NCBI RefSeq assembly: GCF_000344685.1
Contig: NW_006920410.1
Span: 2,048,902 to 2,112,901, forward strand
Reading direction: 5' to 3'
DNA from: Gloeophyllum trabeum ATCC 11539
Lineage: Eukaryota > Basidiomycota > Agaricomycetes > Gloeophyllales > Gloeophyllaceae
DNA: 64,000 bases
In this document: positions 21,168 through 33,221 of the stretch, piece by piece
How the letters are laid out: every line of letters starts with the position of its first letter
How positions within the stretch are numbered: the first letter of the stretch is position 1
Notes under the pieces: generated by a model
Databases searched by the model: none
What the model was told of the DNA's origin: nothing
What the model saw: only the letters and a program-made list of their open reading frames with translations
Translations under genes and position numbers: made by a program

Positions 21168-21542
21168 AAGGACTTGGTTGGGAGATAGAGCGGAGCGCTG
21201 GCTGGGTTTCTCTTTTTACGCTATATTTTACGATCTTGCGCATAGACACTCAGATTATATCCTTTTTATCGTCTCTGCGCTTTGTCGTGGGGTTCAGGCC
21301 CACTGTAGGGCTAGTACATACGGAATGCAGAAAACATACAGAACCCAAACGAGACTGTCGTCGGCATCATGAGAGTGCAAGGCTCATCGATATTTGTGGG
21401 GGCCATAAACCCTTGAAATTGAAGAGTATTCGAACAGTGTCACCGTGACGCTGTGTGTCAACGTTACTGTGGCTATCGTTGTGGCACAGATGTACTTAGC
21501 ACTTGCGGTGAAAGTTGAATTTCTACACTGCGCTCGTTGTTC
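21168..21542. other. Intergenic, carrier to IRC3-like helicase
   Basis: About 375 bases between two plus-strand genes. Nothing beyond presumed untranslated and promoter sequence is visible. Confidence 0.4.
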
Positions 21543-24162
21543 ATGCCAATATGTTTCGACCGCCAACGGACGCTCGCCATCCTTCGTCTTTTAAGGACGC
21601 GTCGTAACTGTGGAACCCGGGCGTCAGAGTCAAACGTACTCTTGAGACCGTACCAGGAGGCTTGTCTGGATGCATGCATGCATGCATTACACTCCGGTCT
21701 CTCCAGAGTTGGTGTCTCACTTCCAACGGGTTCGGGGAAAACTACAGTCTTTGTATCTTTACTCTCGAGAATCCCCGTCCCGGTGTCTAGCCCTGAGGCA
21801 ACCCGTTCGCTCGTCATTGTAAATGGCAGAGAACTGGCATATCAAGCGGCGGAACAAGCCCGCAAGTTGCGTCCCGACTGGGAGGTCGATATTGAGCAGG
21901 GACAAAAGCACCGAGCATCAGGTCGCGCAGACGTGTCAGTGCTATTACCCATGAGTTCCGACCCTCCGGCTGACAAGTTGGGTACATCAAGGACCGTGGC
22001 TACTTACCAGACGCTCCTCCGAGGTGACCGCCTCGGAAAGTTCGATCCTGCAAGATTGAAAGCTATTGTAGTGGACGAAGCCCATCACGCAGCATCCCCA
22101 TCGTAAGTACATCATCCGCAATAGACGGCGCCCCAACTGGATTGTCTGTCGCAGATATCGAAATATTTTGTCCCATTTTGCTCCCGCCATAAAAAGCCCA
22201 GATGGAGTGATAAAGTCGCAAGTACATCCTCACACCATACCCATCATAGGCTTCTCGGCAACCTTCAGTCGGCATGACGGCCTAGCTCTTGGTTCGGTAT
22301 TTGAACGCATAGTGTACCATCGCAGTTTTCTGGAGATGATGAAAGAACAATGGTGAGTCCATTCCCTGACTGCAGAAGCCAAGGATAGGTGTGTATTAAC
22401 TTGAATCCTGATCAGGCTCTGTAATGTTCGCTTTACTTCGGTCCATGCCAACATGAATTTAAACAACGTCAGCATCAGCTCCCGTTCAGGCGACTTCGTC
22501 ACGAGAAGTCTCGCTCAAGTAATAAATACAGACACCGTCAACAAACTGGTGGTGCAAAGTTGGTTAGACAGAGCTTGTATGCCTGACCAGTCCTCCGTCG
22601 ATTTCTCCGCTTGACATCATTGACCTAGCGACGCGAAAGTCCACCCTTGTCTTTTGCGTCAATCTTGCTCATGTTGCTCATTTAACTAAGACATTCCGTG
22701 AAGCAGGAGTGGATGCGCGCTACTTGTATGCTGGAACACCCGTAGCAGAACGAACAAAACTGATCACCGAATTTCGCGAGGGAACGTTCCCGGTTCTGGT
22801 TAACTGTGGTATGCGTGACACCCACTTCTAGTGTAACCTCCCGTCTCACAGAAAGTAGGTATCCTCACGGAAGGAGCAGATATTCCGAACATCGATTGCG
22901 TCGTCCTGGCTAGGCCGACTCGTTCGCGTAACTTGTTTGCTCAGATGGTGTGTGACACAGCACCGTGCGTGAGAGGTACGACCTTGACTGACTCCTCCCA
23001 GATTGGACGCGGCATGAGATTGTCGCCGGGAACTGGCAAGGAGGACTGTCTTATTATCGATTTCGTGGATAGTCGGAATCGTGTAGCCGGAATAGTCTGC
23101 GTCCCTACACTGTTTGGTTTGGATCCTTCTGAAGTGATCGATGGTGAGTCTACAGTACCTCCGAAGTCGTAGAAAGGGCCCCGACCATCCCATGCAGGTG
23201 AAACAGTTGATTCATTGCAGGAGCGGGCCGCGCCAACAGCAGATGGCACTCAGGGCCTCAAGGCGGACAGCCCAGACGATATTCCAGACCCGACCTCTGT
23301 CACATACATTGACTATGAAGACCCGTTTGAGCTCGCTGATCAGGCCTCGGGCGCACCGCATATCGCGGCGCTTAGTCCGCTCTCTTGGGTAGGATGCGGT
23401 GATGACATCTATGTTCTGGAATGTCTCGGGAGGGGCCAGATTCGATTAGAGAAAGTCAAGGGCGCGGAAGGTTTGTCGTATATATTCCAGCGACATGAGC
23501 CGAGCCTGACCAGCGCGTCCGCCAGGAGAAGAGGAGTATTGGAAGGCCCACTACAATTCTATCCTGTTAGATAGACAGACGGCCGCTTCTATGCGCCTGC
23601 CTCCATATGCACGGAGTCGAGAGATACTGAAGGCTCACACTCTCGAGGAGGCCGTACGAGGCTGCGATACTTATGCTCAGAAGAAGGTCCTGCGAGGGCC
23701 ACAAGCTGTGGGGTAAGCTCCTGTTTCCAACCGTCTGACATAGAACTCATCAAATATCCCGACAGCCTACTGCGTTCAGCTGCCTGGCGGCGGCATCCGG
23801 CGACAGATACCCAAAAGGAGTTCATCCGGAAACGTTGGGGTTCCCGCAAGATCACCTCTCTGCAAGACTTTGGTGACGGCAGCAAAGTCGAGGAGTACGA
23901 CCAGAGGATAGCGAAGCTGACGAAGGGCGAAGCCGCCAACATCATTACGCGGTTGAAACACGGCGCACAGGTACGGTAGCGCAGAATCAACCCTCTACGC
24001 AAAAGTGGATACTCACGTCTTCGCCCGCAGAGACGATACGAGAAGAAAGCGCAGGCAGCCGTCAGAGAGGCTGCCAAGCGCGCGAAGACGAACGTGCCTA
24101 TTGAGAATTTTTTGACCGGCGACATAGACGTCACATTTGGTAAACAGTCGATAGCAAGCTAG
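21543..24162 (+). CDS. IRC3: Mitochondrial superfamily 2 helicase, IRC3-like
   Basis: The first ATG is at 21543 ([20 protein letters not shown]), an Arg-rich leader. Helicase motifs after splicing: [20 protein letters not shown], motif [12 protein letters not shown], motif [10 protein letters not shown], motif [14 protein letters not shown], then [37 protein letters not shown] and motif [25 protein letters not shown]-type box, RecA-like lobe 2 and a C-terminal part with [18 protein letters not shown] match yeast Irc3, a mitochondrial DNA helicase that unwinds branched DNA and keeps the mitochondrial genome stable. At least seven short introns occur, and all joins I checked keep frame. The coding sequence contains a (TGCA)4 run at 21671-21687. 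Its stop lies 37 bases from that of the convergent pseudouridine gene. Confidence 0.8.
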
Positions 24163-24199
24163 CCATGTGTATATTATTCCAGTTGATTTGATGTATAAA

Positions 24200-27143
24200 C
24201 TATGTCAACTCGGAAAGCAAGGGTGAGACGGCGTGAGGGCTCTGCAGCGTCATCACAGCACACCGTTGGGCTAGGGCGATAGCCTGATCCATCGTCTCTG
24301 GATGCTCGAATGCAGAGGGGTTCCGCACCAGGCTCGAGAGTATACTCCCAACAAGGGTGTCACCCGCCCCGGTCACATTGACTATCGTCGCCGGGTCTAC
24401 AGCGGCGGCAGGGAAGTGCTTGAGCACCACTATCTCCCCTGCGCCCGTCTTGCCGTGTGCGACGACGCACCGCGCGTGGATGTTGCTACGCTCAGCGACC
24501 CACTTTGAGGTAGCGGCGTTCGCGCGCATCACAACGACCACCCCGCGCTCGCCGCACTTGACGACGAGGTGCTGGAAGAACGGGAGGAGGTTGACTGCCA
24601 TCTGCGCGACGCCCTCGTCGACTAGGAACCCGAGCGTCTGCTGCGCATGCGGGATGTCGCGCCGGGAGAGGTGCTCGAGGTCGGTGCGGAACTCGGAGGA
24701 GAGCGAGAAGGCGTCGATGGTCTGCCACCAGGCAGGGTGGGCGGTGAGCTCGAACGGTTCTGAGCGGGCGGCGTGGTAGAGGTGCTTGAGCTCGAGGATG
24801 TTCGGGGAGGCGAAGGTCACGGGGGATTCGGGAGACGTCGAGGGCGAGGAGGAGAGCGAGGACGCGATGGCTGGGAGGATGGAGGTGGATTTCGTGATTG
24901 AAGTTGGCTCGCTGCGGGAGATGTCAGAAACTATGCCGAAAGCGGCGTGAAAGACGCAGATGTGCTCACAAGAAAGCTAGGGAGCAGCGGTCAACAATGC
25001 ATACAAATATCCCGACAACGAAAACGCTCACTCTTGACTCTCCGCTCCCTACACCACCTCACCACCGCAGTAATCGTCTCCGCATTCAGATTCGCATCCA
25101 ACCCAACCACGCGCGGCCTGAACCGCTCCAGCGCCGCAACCGCGTCCTGCGCTTTCATCGCGCTCACAACATCCATATCCGCCACGCCGCCCACGAGCCC
25201 GCCCCGCTGGTCCAGCACCATATTACACACCGCCGTGCGCCGCTCCGCGGCGTGCGCCTCGACGAGCCCGTCGACGCGCATCCCCGCGCGGCGCTGCTCG
25301 CCCACGAGCAGGCGGCCGAAGGCGTCGCGGCCGAGCGGGGACACCAGCGCGACCGCGGAGGACGAGGCGAGGAGGCGGAAGGCGGCCTCGGCGACGTTGC
25401 GCGCGACGCCGCCGAGGGAGAGCGCGACGCTGCCCGGGGCGGTGGAGTGCGCCTGGAGGTCGGCGGTCGTGGGGTGCGGGCGCGCGGTGATGTCGACGGC
25501 GGAGGCGCCGAGGACGACGAGGGGCGCGTGGGCGCGCGGTTGGGATGGGGGGGAGGGGGGAGTTGCGGGTGGCCGGGATGGCGGTGAAGAGGACGGAATG
25601 GAGGGCTGGGAGGCCTGGGACACACGGTATATTTCATTGGATATTTGCGGTACATGAACTTGCGTATGGTTATCTTACACTAGCTCCGGTACTTCCGATC
25701 TTTTCCTTTTGGTCCTTGAGCAGGTTGGCGTACGCAACCGCGATTTGGGCGCCTATATTCGTAGTAAGCTCAGCAGGGAACAATCCACTCCGTCCCTAGG
25801 ACACGGACCGATCTTTGCAGTATTCTCAATCAGCGCCACATCTACACATTCACATCAGCCCCATCGCATCACACACAAGAGACAACCACTCACTCGATTT
25901 CAAGCTCCCCCCGCCGGTGAGCTCGCCGACGCGCTTCAGCAGCCACGGCGTGACCTCCTTCCCGCGGCGGCTCACGCCGTTCTCTTCGCTCTCCCTGACG
26001 GCCTGCTCAACGGCGGCCTGGATCTGCGCGGCGGCGGCGTGGTGCGCGGCGGGGATGGGCGCGGCGAAGAGGGCGCCGGTGGGCATGTCCAGGAGGGATT
26101 GGGTGTCTGGGTGGGTTGGGGGTGGGCGGTTAGTAGGAGGGAGAGGAGAGGGGGCGTACGGAGGATGCGCGCTGCGCAGGTGGGGTCGTTGACGGCGTAT
26201 GGGCTCTGCGAGGATGAGTCAGGGTGGTGTGAGGCGCAACACGGGGGGTGCGAGCGTACCTTGAAGCCACTCGCGGGGCTGTAAAACGCCGGAAAGTCAT
26301 CCGTCTCGCCGTACGTCAGGACAGGGACGCCCAGTGTTTCCTGCCCAAACGTTCAGTGCGGGCGGGCGGGCAGGGCACGGAGGGGACTCACGAGGTACTC
26401 GAGGGTGCGGCCGATGTCGAGGATGGACTTGACGCCGGCGGAGACGAGGCCGACGGGGCAGCGCGTGAGCTCGTGGAGGTCGGCAGAGATGTCGAGGGCT
26501 GTGGGGGCTGTTTGGGTGAAGGGAAATGGGAGTGAGTGGGAGGGACGTACAGTTTTCTCCGCCGCGGTGGACGCCGCCCAGGCTGGGGAGAATGGGAGTC
26601 TTATGCAGTTATGCGGGATAATTGGTCATGTCTTACCCGCCAGTTGCGAACACCTGAGATATCCATCGGCGTCAGCGCAAGCCAAAGACGCAGCGGAACA
26701 CAACGCACCTTGATCCCGGCCAACGCAGCGAATATCAACGTCGCGCTGCACGTCGTCCCGCCATCCTTTCCCAGCGCGATAACCGGCCCCACGTCCCTCC
26801 TGCTCACCTTGACCACGCCGCCCTGCTTGCTCGTCTCCACGAGCCTCTCAATCAGGGGCTTGTCCATGCCGACCTTGACGCGCCCCTGGACGACGGCGAT
26901 GGTGGCGGGGACGGCGCCGTGGGCGCGGACGATGGACTCGACGGAGAGGGCGGTGGCGAGGTTGGTGGGGGGCGGCATGCCGTGGGTGATGATGGTGGAC
27001 TCGAGGGCGACGACGGGCGTGTTGGTGTGCAGGGCATGCTGGACTTCGGGGTGGACGTCGACGAAGGGCGGGAGGGTGCTGAGGGAGCGACGCCGGATAA
27101 GGGGCGGGCGGCGGCGGAGGAGGGGGCGCGTGCGGAGAGCCAT
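24200..27143 (-). CDS. Bifunctional pseudouridine-5'-phosphate glycosidase / PfkB pseudouridine kinase
   Basis: The ATG at 27143 starts an Arg-rich leader ([20 protein letters not shown]) typical of mitochondrial import. The PsuG (indigoidine synthase A-like) half follows: [91 protein letters not shown] and [13 protein letters not shown]. An intron with a perfect GTAAGA donor (about 25613-25669) then joins IGSTGAS to a Pro-rich linker and a PfkB sugar kinase: [51 protein letters not shown] and [18 protein letters not shown]. The kinase phosphorylates pseudouridine and the glycosidase splits pseudouridine-5'-phosphate into uracil and ribose-5-phosphate, which salvages modified RNA. The same fusion exists in fission yeast. 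GC content is much higher than in flanking genes. The leader is a prediction. Confidence 0.87.
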
Positions 27144-27244
27144 GGGCGCGCTGGACGCGGCGAAGCACGGGCGACAGCACAAGGCGGATCTTATCTTATC
27201 AGTCGCGTATAAAGTCAGACTCGAACGCTTCGTCAGGGTCTGCC

Positions 27245-27805
27245 ATGTCCCTGCCAATCCCCTCGTCTGCCTCGGTCGATGCCCGCCACGAAACAGACCA
27301 CGGCGTCGCCGTCCTCACCCACTGCCCGCTCGACACCCAGGCCATCATCGACTCGGTCGCAGACGACGGCGCGGGTGCCACCGCCGTCTTCATCGGCACG
27401 ACGAGGAATACTTTCCAAGGTGCATACGCATACAGCTACCAATCTACGGACGGGGATACTGGACTATGATGCACAGGCAAGATCGTGACGAAGCTGGAAT
27501 ACCAGGCGTACTCCAAGCTGGCCATCAAGACCATGTCGAGCATTCTCAACCGCACCAGCTTCCATCTGCATCTACAAGACGTGCGCGGGGGGGGATTCAC
27601 TCGGATGGCTATCCACCACCGGCTCGGGACAGTCCCCGTGGGCCAGCCTTCGATTGTCATCGCCGTGTCGGCGCCGCACCGCAAGGAGGCATTCGAGGCG
27701 TGTGAGTGGGCGCTGGAGCAGGTGAAGAAGGAGGCGCAGATCTGGAAGAGGGAGTACTACGACGGGGAGAAAGAGGAAGATGCAGAATGGAAGGCGAATG
27801 CCTAG
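27245..27805 (+). CDS. MOCS2B: Molybdopterin synthase large (catalytic) subunit, MoaE/MOCS2B
   Basis: Two exons (27245-27419 and 27477-27805) give 167 aa. Recognisable MoaE features are the N-terminal strand GVAVLTHCPLDTQAIIDSV, ATAVFIGTTRN, VTKLEYQAYSKLAIKTMSSI, the HHRLGTVPVGQPSIVIAVSA block, PHRKEAFEACEWALEQVKK and the C-terminal QIWKREYYDGE, whose Lys side chains form the active site in the family. With the small subunit MOCS2A/MoaD it adds two sulfurs to precursor Z to make molybdopterin, used by nitrate reductase and other molybdoenzymes. The small subunit is not in this window. It is head to head with the pseudouridine gene across 101 bases, so the two may share a promoter. A run of eight G encodes part of RGGG at about 27586. 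Confidence 0.87.
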
Positions 27806-28137
27806 GCTTGCATGTACGGGGACTTGCGCATACGAACTACAACGCTTTCCATATTTGGGCAGCTTCTGTGAACGAAATGATGGTAGCCTCCGAGGGATCG
27901 TGCGCACAGAAGCGAACGCAGGCCCAATGGGAAACCAGCCTTGTGGGCAGCCACATGCGCCCGCCCACTCGCCCAGCACAGCATATGGTCCCTGCGCTTC
28001 CGAGGGTGATGGTTAGCCGTCCCGGTCTCGATCGCCACATCGCGACCTGACGCCATCTCCCCCGGCCCTCCTAGCGACCCCGAGTACTGATAAGTCCGCG
28101 GCCTGCACACCCGGCCAGCCCCAGCGTCCCATCCGCG
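27806..28137. other. Intergenic, MOCS2B to carboxypeptidase
   Basis: About 330 bases between two plus-strand genes. A long minus-strand open frame crosses it but is a by-product of the GC-rich sequence. Nothing else seen. Confidence 0.4.
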
Positions 28138-30285
28138 ATGCGCCTCCTCCCCCTGCTCGCCCTCCTCCCCGCCGTCCTCGCCCTCGACCCCCGCATCGAG
28201 CGCCTCCGCGGGACCAAGTTCCTGCTCACCGACGACGCACCCGCCCCGCACAGGCGCGCCGACCCCGCCAAGTTCTACACCCCCAAGTTCGCCAACCCGA
28301 AGGCGGACGCGTTCCACGTCAACTCGTCCGCGCTGCCGCTCGTCACCTTTGAGCTCCAGGACTCCTGGGCGGGGCGCCTTCCCATTTCCAACAACTCTAA
28401 TGAGTCTAGGGTGGGTGCATTCGATTCTTGCAAAGGAGAAAGTCGAGTCGAACTCTTGAATGTAGGAGCTGTTCTTCTGGTACTGGCCCTCGTCCCAGCC
28501 CAGCGAGTCCGAGTTCTTGACCATCTGGCTCAACGGAGGTCCCGGGTGCAGCTCGCTCGAGGGTTTCCTCGAGGTCAGTATTCCCTCGTGACTTGTGCAC
28601 CGCAATTCAAATGCTGATGCGGTCTGTCTGCCGAGTACAGGAGAACGGCCCTGTCTCCTTCCAGCCCGGCACTTCTGCGCCCGTGCAGAACCCATACGCG
28701 TGGACGACCGTCTCCGACGTCGTCTGGATCGAGCAGGTGATATCTTATAATAAAGTCACGCAACCACCGTCTGACCTGTAGCCACAAGCCCGTCGGAACC
28801 GGATTCACCAAGGGCACGCCGAACATCCACAACGAGAACGAACTGGCCGACCAGTTCTACGGCTTCCTGTGAGCCCCACTATCCTCGCTGACCCCCCAAA
28901 CCTGAATCTCGTCTCATCGCGCAGCCAACAATTCTTCTCCGTCTTCCCCGAGCTCAAGTCCAAGAAGCTGTTCATCACCGGCGAGAGCTACGCGGGCTTC
29001 TACATCCCGTACATCGCCACGCGCATCGTCGATGCGAGCTCCGCCGAGAAGGCGGCGCTGCCGCTCTCCCTCCAGGGACTGCTCATCAATGATGGTGTTT
29101 ACAGCAGCTTGTTCGTACTTGCCCTGGGCTTGTATGTTCTCGGCGATGGAGCTGACTAAGGACAATGGCAGCATTACCTCGGAGCAAGTCCCTGTGGCGA
29201 ATTTCTCCGCTGCCAAGCAGAGCACGCTCGGCTTCTCCGACGCACAGGTCAAGTCTTTCCAGAGCAAGGCCGTGTCCTGCGGGTGAGTGCTTGACCGCGG
29301 GGGAATGCGTGCCGAGGGTCTGAATGTGGTCATTCAGCTACCAGAAGATCATCGACCAGCTGACGTACCCGCCCAAGGGCAAGATCGACCTCCCGAACGG
29401 GAACAAGGACACCGTCTCGCGGAGCTGCGACCTGTTCGACCAGTTCTACAGCGCAGGTGCGCCGTTCGCCGGTCGACGCTTCCGTTCGAGGCTGACGAGA
29501 CGCAGCGGAGAATGCGAACAGCTGCTTCGATATCTACCGCGTCACGGACAAGTGCCCGACGCCGAGCGATCCCATCGAGGACTACTTCTCGGTGAGTCCA
29601 TCCCAAGAGTGGGGAAGTAGGCGCCGGTTGCTGATGTGGTGGTTGTGCACAGCGCTCTGATGTGCAGACGCTGCTGCATGTCCCTGGCTTTGGCCAGTGG
29701 AGCGAGTGCTCGAACGTGGTATGTCCATCCTCTCCTCCCGGCACATACATCTCACAACGGGCACGCAGGACGTGTTCGTCAACGGCGTACGTACTGCGCA
29801 TACTTCCCTCGCGAATCCCTAACCCAAAACCGTCCCCCTTAGAACGACAACTCGGCCTACACCGAGGCCCTCTTCCCGCACCTGCTGTCCACCCTCCCGC
29901 GGGGGATCACCCTCTGGCACGGGCTCGACGACGCGATCCTGTTCAGCCTCGGCGACAGGATCACGATCCAGAACCTGACCTGGAACGGCGCACAGGGGTT
30001 CCAGGCGCCGCCGACCACCCCGCTCTTGCTGGGTAACACGCAGAAGGGGGTATACCACTCCGAGAGGTGAGTAGCACACGGTTCGGAGACTGGATGTTGG
30101 GACTCATGAGATTGCCGCAGGAACTTGACGTATATCGAGGTGAACAACGCCGGCCGTGAGTGGTGATTTTGGTGGCCCGGCGATGTCAACGCTGATTTGT
30201 GCGCTTTACAGACATGATTCCCGAGGACCAGCCGCAGCTCGCCCTGCACGTCTTCGAGTCCGTCCTGGGTTTGACGAGCTTGTAA
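28138..30285 (+). CDS. Secreted serine carboxypeptidase, peptidase family S10
   Basis: Starts with a signal peptide ([20 protein letters not shown]). After splicing about ten introns it shows the S10 core: [20 protein letters not shown] (oxyanion hole), [19 protein letters not shown], the nucleophile motif [16 protein letters not shown], the catalytic Asp region [11 protein letters not shown], and the catalytic His motif [19 protein letters not shown]. Several NxS/T sites suggest glycosylation. S10 enzymes remove C-terminal residues at acid pH in vacuole or medium. No C-terminal membrane helix is seen, which argues against a Golgi Kex1. The join near 29110-29157 works with GTACTT...ACTAAG, giving [17 protein letters not shown]. 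It belongs to the GC-rich block. Confidence 0.88.
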
Positions 30286-30570
30286 ACGGGTGTCCTGTCA
30301 TGTCACCTAGGTGTAAGGCAGTAAAAGGACTGAATGTCTCCTCTGAGGATGCACCAGACGAATGCTTCATCGCTGCTGCAGCAACTGTTATTCAAAGTCA
30401 TAGCATTCGTCCGAGAGAGAGAATTACTGAATGGAAGTGAATATACAACTATGTGCGATATGCGGCTCCTGTCCGTGTCTGATATGCGTGATAGACATGG
30501 GTATGTCTCCGGTGGTTGATAATATAGAAGGGACCAATAGCATGAAAGGGCTCAGACGGCTCGGGCTCGA

Positions 30571-31926
30571 CTACTCGACTTTCCACTCTTTTGTGATCGG
30601 GTCGTCTTCGGCGCTCACGAAGAGCTCGACGGACCAGATCACGAGCGTGAAGAAGATGTTCATCCAGCGCCACCAGATCTGTGAAGAAGGGTCTAGTACT
30701 GAGGGAACAGTACCGTTAGCTGTGAATAAACGAAACAAGGGGAAGGTATACACACATAAGAGGTTCGAATAGACTGTGACAAAGATCGCCTGCCGGTAGG
30801 TTAGTAGTAACCGTGTCAGTTTTGAGGTCTGTCATTGCATGAGTTACAGGGCCTGCACCACGCAGACGCAGTACGACTCACAGGCCGCCCTTCCCAGCCA
30901 TCGTCGACGCCGTATTCCGATTCCCATGCGTCCGCACCGATCGTGGGGAGTATGCGAGACGCGAGGTGGAGGATCGAGAGGCGGTATATTAACGCGACGA
31001 GGACGGGCTTCGGGAGCGTGTTCGTGATGAAGTTGACGAGCGTCTGCAGGTGGGGGAGGATGTTCTCTATCAGGGGTGCGCTGACAGGCGAGTGGTTAGC
31101 ACGCGCCGAGTGGAGGGATATGTATTGCTAGGACGCACTAGGAGGACGCGGGGTCGGTGAATGACTGCTGGTCAAAGCCGCATAGCCAGACGTTGTACGC
31201 CAGGAACAGGGCGAGCCCCGAGGACTCGATGATGTTCGTACGGCGGAGACCGAACCCGATGAAGGTGAGGAAAAGGAATGCTGTCAGAGCTACGCCGAGG
31301 AGAGTAGACGACAGGGGGGAGGATGCGGCGGATGGGTACGCCTAAGGACGAGTTCTATGAACGGAAAGCAGAGGCATATAACAGCGATGCACGTACCACG
31401 ACTATCCACCAGGCCGAGGTCACATAAGCTGCTGCGGCTGCAATAAGTAAACCAAACTGGTAGCCCTCTCCCTGGCCGACGAGCTCCTTCCCTTCTTGAC
31501 CCAGCTTCTGAACGACCAGCAGGCTACTGAGGCCTTCGAGGATGATGAACCCCGGGCTTGAAAACTTGAGGAAGTTTCCCCACCACGACGCGGCGGTCGT
31601 CAGCCATGGGCTAGGGGACTGCGAGAACACATTGAAGCAGACTAGCAGGAGAAACGGGTGCATGGGCACTTGAAGGATGGAGAGCGCAGGGGAGCCCCAT
31701 AGCAGCAGGAGGGTGCCGTGGATGAGCGAGTGCAGGAAAAGCAGGAAAGAAAGCAGGAGAAAGGCAGGCGTCGAAAGCGTTGAGAGCGTTAGCGGGAGGA
31801 ATAGCAGAATCTGCAAAACCGTAGAAAGCCTGGCTCGCAGTTAGCAGTTTAGGGCACTTTAGTATCGCGAAGCGCATACCGTCCGATGTGAGCGAGGGCG
31901 CTCCAAAACAGCCACCGTCGCGACAT
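30571..31926 (-). CDS. ICE2: ICE2-like endoplasmic reticulum membrane protein
   Basis: The first exon from the ATG at 31926 encodes MSRRWLFWSALAHIGR, and a 50-nt intron joins it to LSTVLQILLFLPLTLSTLST. Many hydrophobic helices follow, with the loop SWWGNFLKFSSPGFIILEGL SSLLVVQKLGQ, then LGVALTAFLFLTFIGFGLRR, TNIIESSGLALFLAYNVWL, LVALIYRLSILHLASRILPT and a last helix before KEWKVE. The SPGFxxLEGLSSLLVxQ and RRTNxIESS stretches agree with what I know of the ICE2 family. In yeast Ice2 keeps cortical ER shape and links lipid droplets to ER membrane growth. Six exons, and all joins keep frame. The 3' end converges on the carboxypeptidase gene. Confidence 0.7.
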
Positions 31927-32220
31927 TATTGTGGCCCCGAGCTCTTTGGCAAAAGACAGTCGGCCGAGGGGGTAGAACTCGCGTCCCTTTTAGATGTAGC
32001 CCTGCAACATCGTCGACGGCAGCCCAGAGAGCCTAATCAAGGGCGCTCGAACCGCGAGGCCGCCAAAGTGGCGTCCAGTATCGTCAACTGCTGCCTTTCC
32101 AGCCTAGCTTTCCGCGCTGTTCCTGGCTATGCTGGGGCCATTACACTGACACTACGACAGAAGGAACTCTGTATGACACGGGCGCAAACTACAATACACA
32201 CGTCCTCGGCATAGTACGCT

Positions 32221-33191
32221 ATGGGCGCATCTCAGTCAACGCCCAAAGTAACCGCGCAGGATCGCGCTATACTAGAGTCCGTACGCCTCCCTGTCCTCTT
32301 ATTCAGAGGTAACACATACCGATCCAGTTCTGCTGCCAACTTACAGCCTCAAACTCCAGCGAGATAAGCTGAAGCAGTATCAGCGGAAGGTGCGTCCGTT
32401 GCGTTCCCAGGAGCAAGTTGGGAGACATACCATACCGTCTGCAGTTACAGCATGTCCTAGATAGAGAGAAGGAGATCGCTCGACAACATCTGGCTGCTGG
32501 CGACAAGCAGCGAGCCCTCATAGCACTCCGGAGAAGGAAGTACCAGGAGAGCTTACTGCTGAAGACGGATGGACAGCTCGCGAGTTTGGAACAGCTGGTA
32601 GGTGGCTGGCTTGTGTATGTGCGCGAACGAGGCTAACATGGGACGTTTCAGGTCTCGACCATTGAGTTCTCGCTGATCGAAGTCTCCGTACTCCATGGCT
32701 TGAAGCAAGGGAATGAGGTGCTGAAGGAGATACACAAGGAGATGAACGTGGAGAGCGTGGAGAAACTACTGGAGGAGACTGCAGAAGCCAGGGAATATCA
32801 ACGGGTGCGTGCTTTGTCCCTTAGGCGTGCCATTCGGAGAGCTGACGATGCACTGCTACAGGAAATTGACGAGATGCTGTCCAAGAGTCTGAGCCGTGAG
32901 GAAGAGGAAGCTGTGGAAGAGGAACTCAAGGCCCTCCAAGCAGAGAGCGTGCGTGACTCGGTTCACTTTCTTGCTCATGCATTCACATCCGGTCTGCCCG
33001 ATTTCAGGTCCAGGAAGCGGAGCCTCGGAAAGTGGACCTTCCCGCACCACCCACAACGGCGCCTGTCGTCTCAGAAGGTACTTCACATTTTGTTAAGTCA
33101 CGCGTGTACTCTAACAACACCACTAGAACCAGAAGCCGTGCCACGGGAGAGACAGGAAGAGCGGGAGGACCGTGTGCTCGTGCCGAGTTAG
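32221..33191 (+). CDS. VPS20: ESCRT-III subunit VPS20/CHMP6
   Basis: The ATG at 32221 gives MGASQSTPKVTAQDRAIL; Gly2 with Ser6 is a myristoylation signal, as in Vps20. After a GTCCGT-donor intron it continues DLKLQRDKLKQYQRK, then LDREKEIARQHLAAGDKQRA, LIALRRRKYQESLLLKTDGQ, LASLEQLVSTIEFSLIEVSV and GLKQGNEVLKEIHKEMNVES, the basic helices and hairpin of a Snf7-type core. The C-terminal part is acidic (SREEEEAVEEELKALQ), as needed for autoinhibition and MIM-type binding to Vps4. It nucleates Snf7 filaments at endosomes together with ESCRT-II. An AT/GT microsatellite follows the stop. Confidence 0.88.
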
Positions 33192-33221
33192 TAATCTGTC
33201 ACTTATCCGGACGATAGATGC

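Noticed and set aside
21671..21687. TGCA tandem repeat as an element
   Set aside because: Only four units, inside the IRC3 coding sequence where it encodes ordinary residues (DACMHA).
24898..25657. Two plus-strand frames of over 220 codons opposite the PfkB domain
   Set aside because: Antisense to a recognised kinase domain; Arg/His/Ala-rich with no family features.
26536..27705. 389-codon plus-strand open frame
   Set aside because: It runs antisense through the PsuG half and then out of frame through MOCS2B. Its composition (Arg, Gly, His runs) is a by-product of GC-rich sequence, and both real genes are well supported.
27802..28695. 297-codon minus-strand open frame
   Set aside because: It is antisense to the carboxypeptidase start and the intergenic region, shows no family features, and long frames are expected in this GC-rich block.
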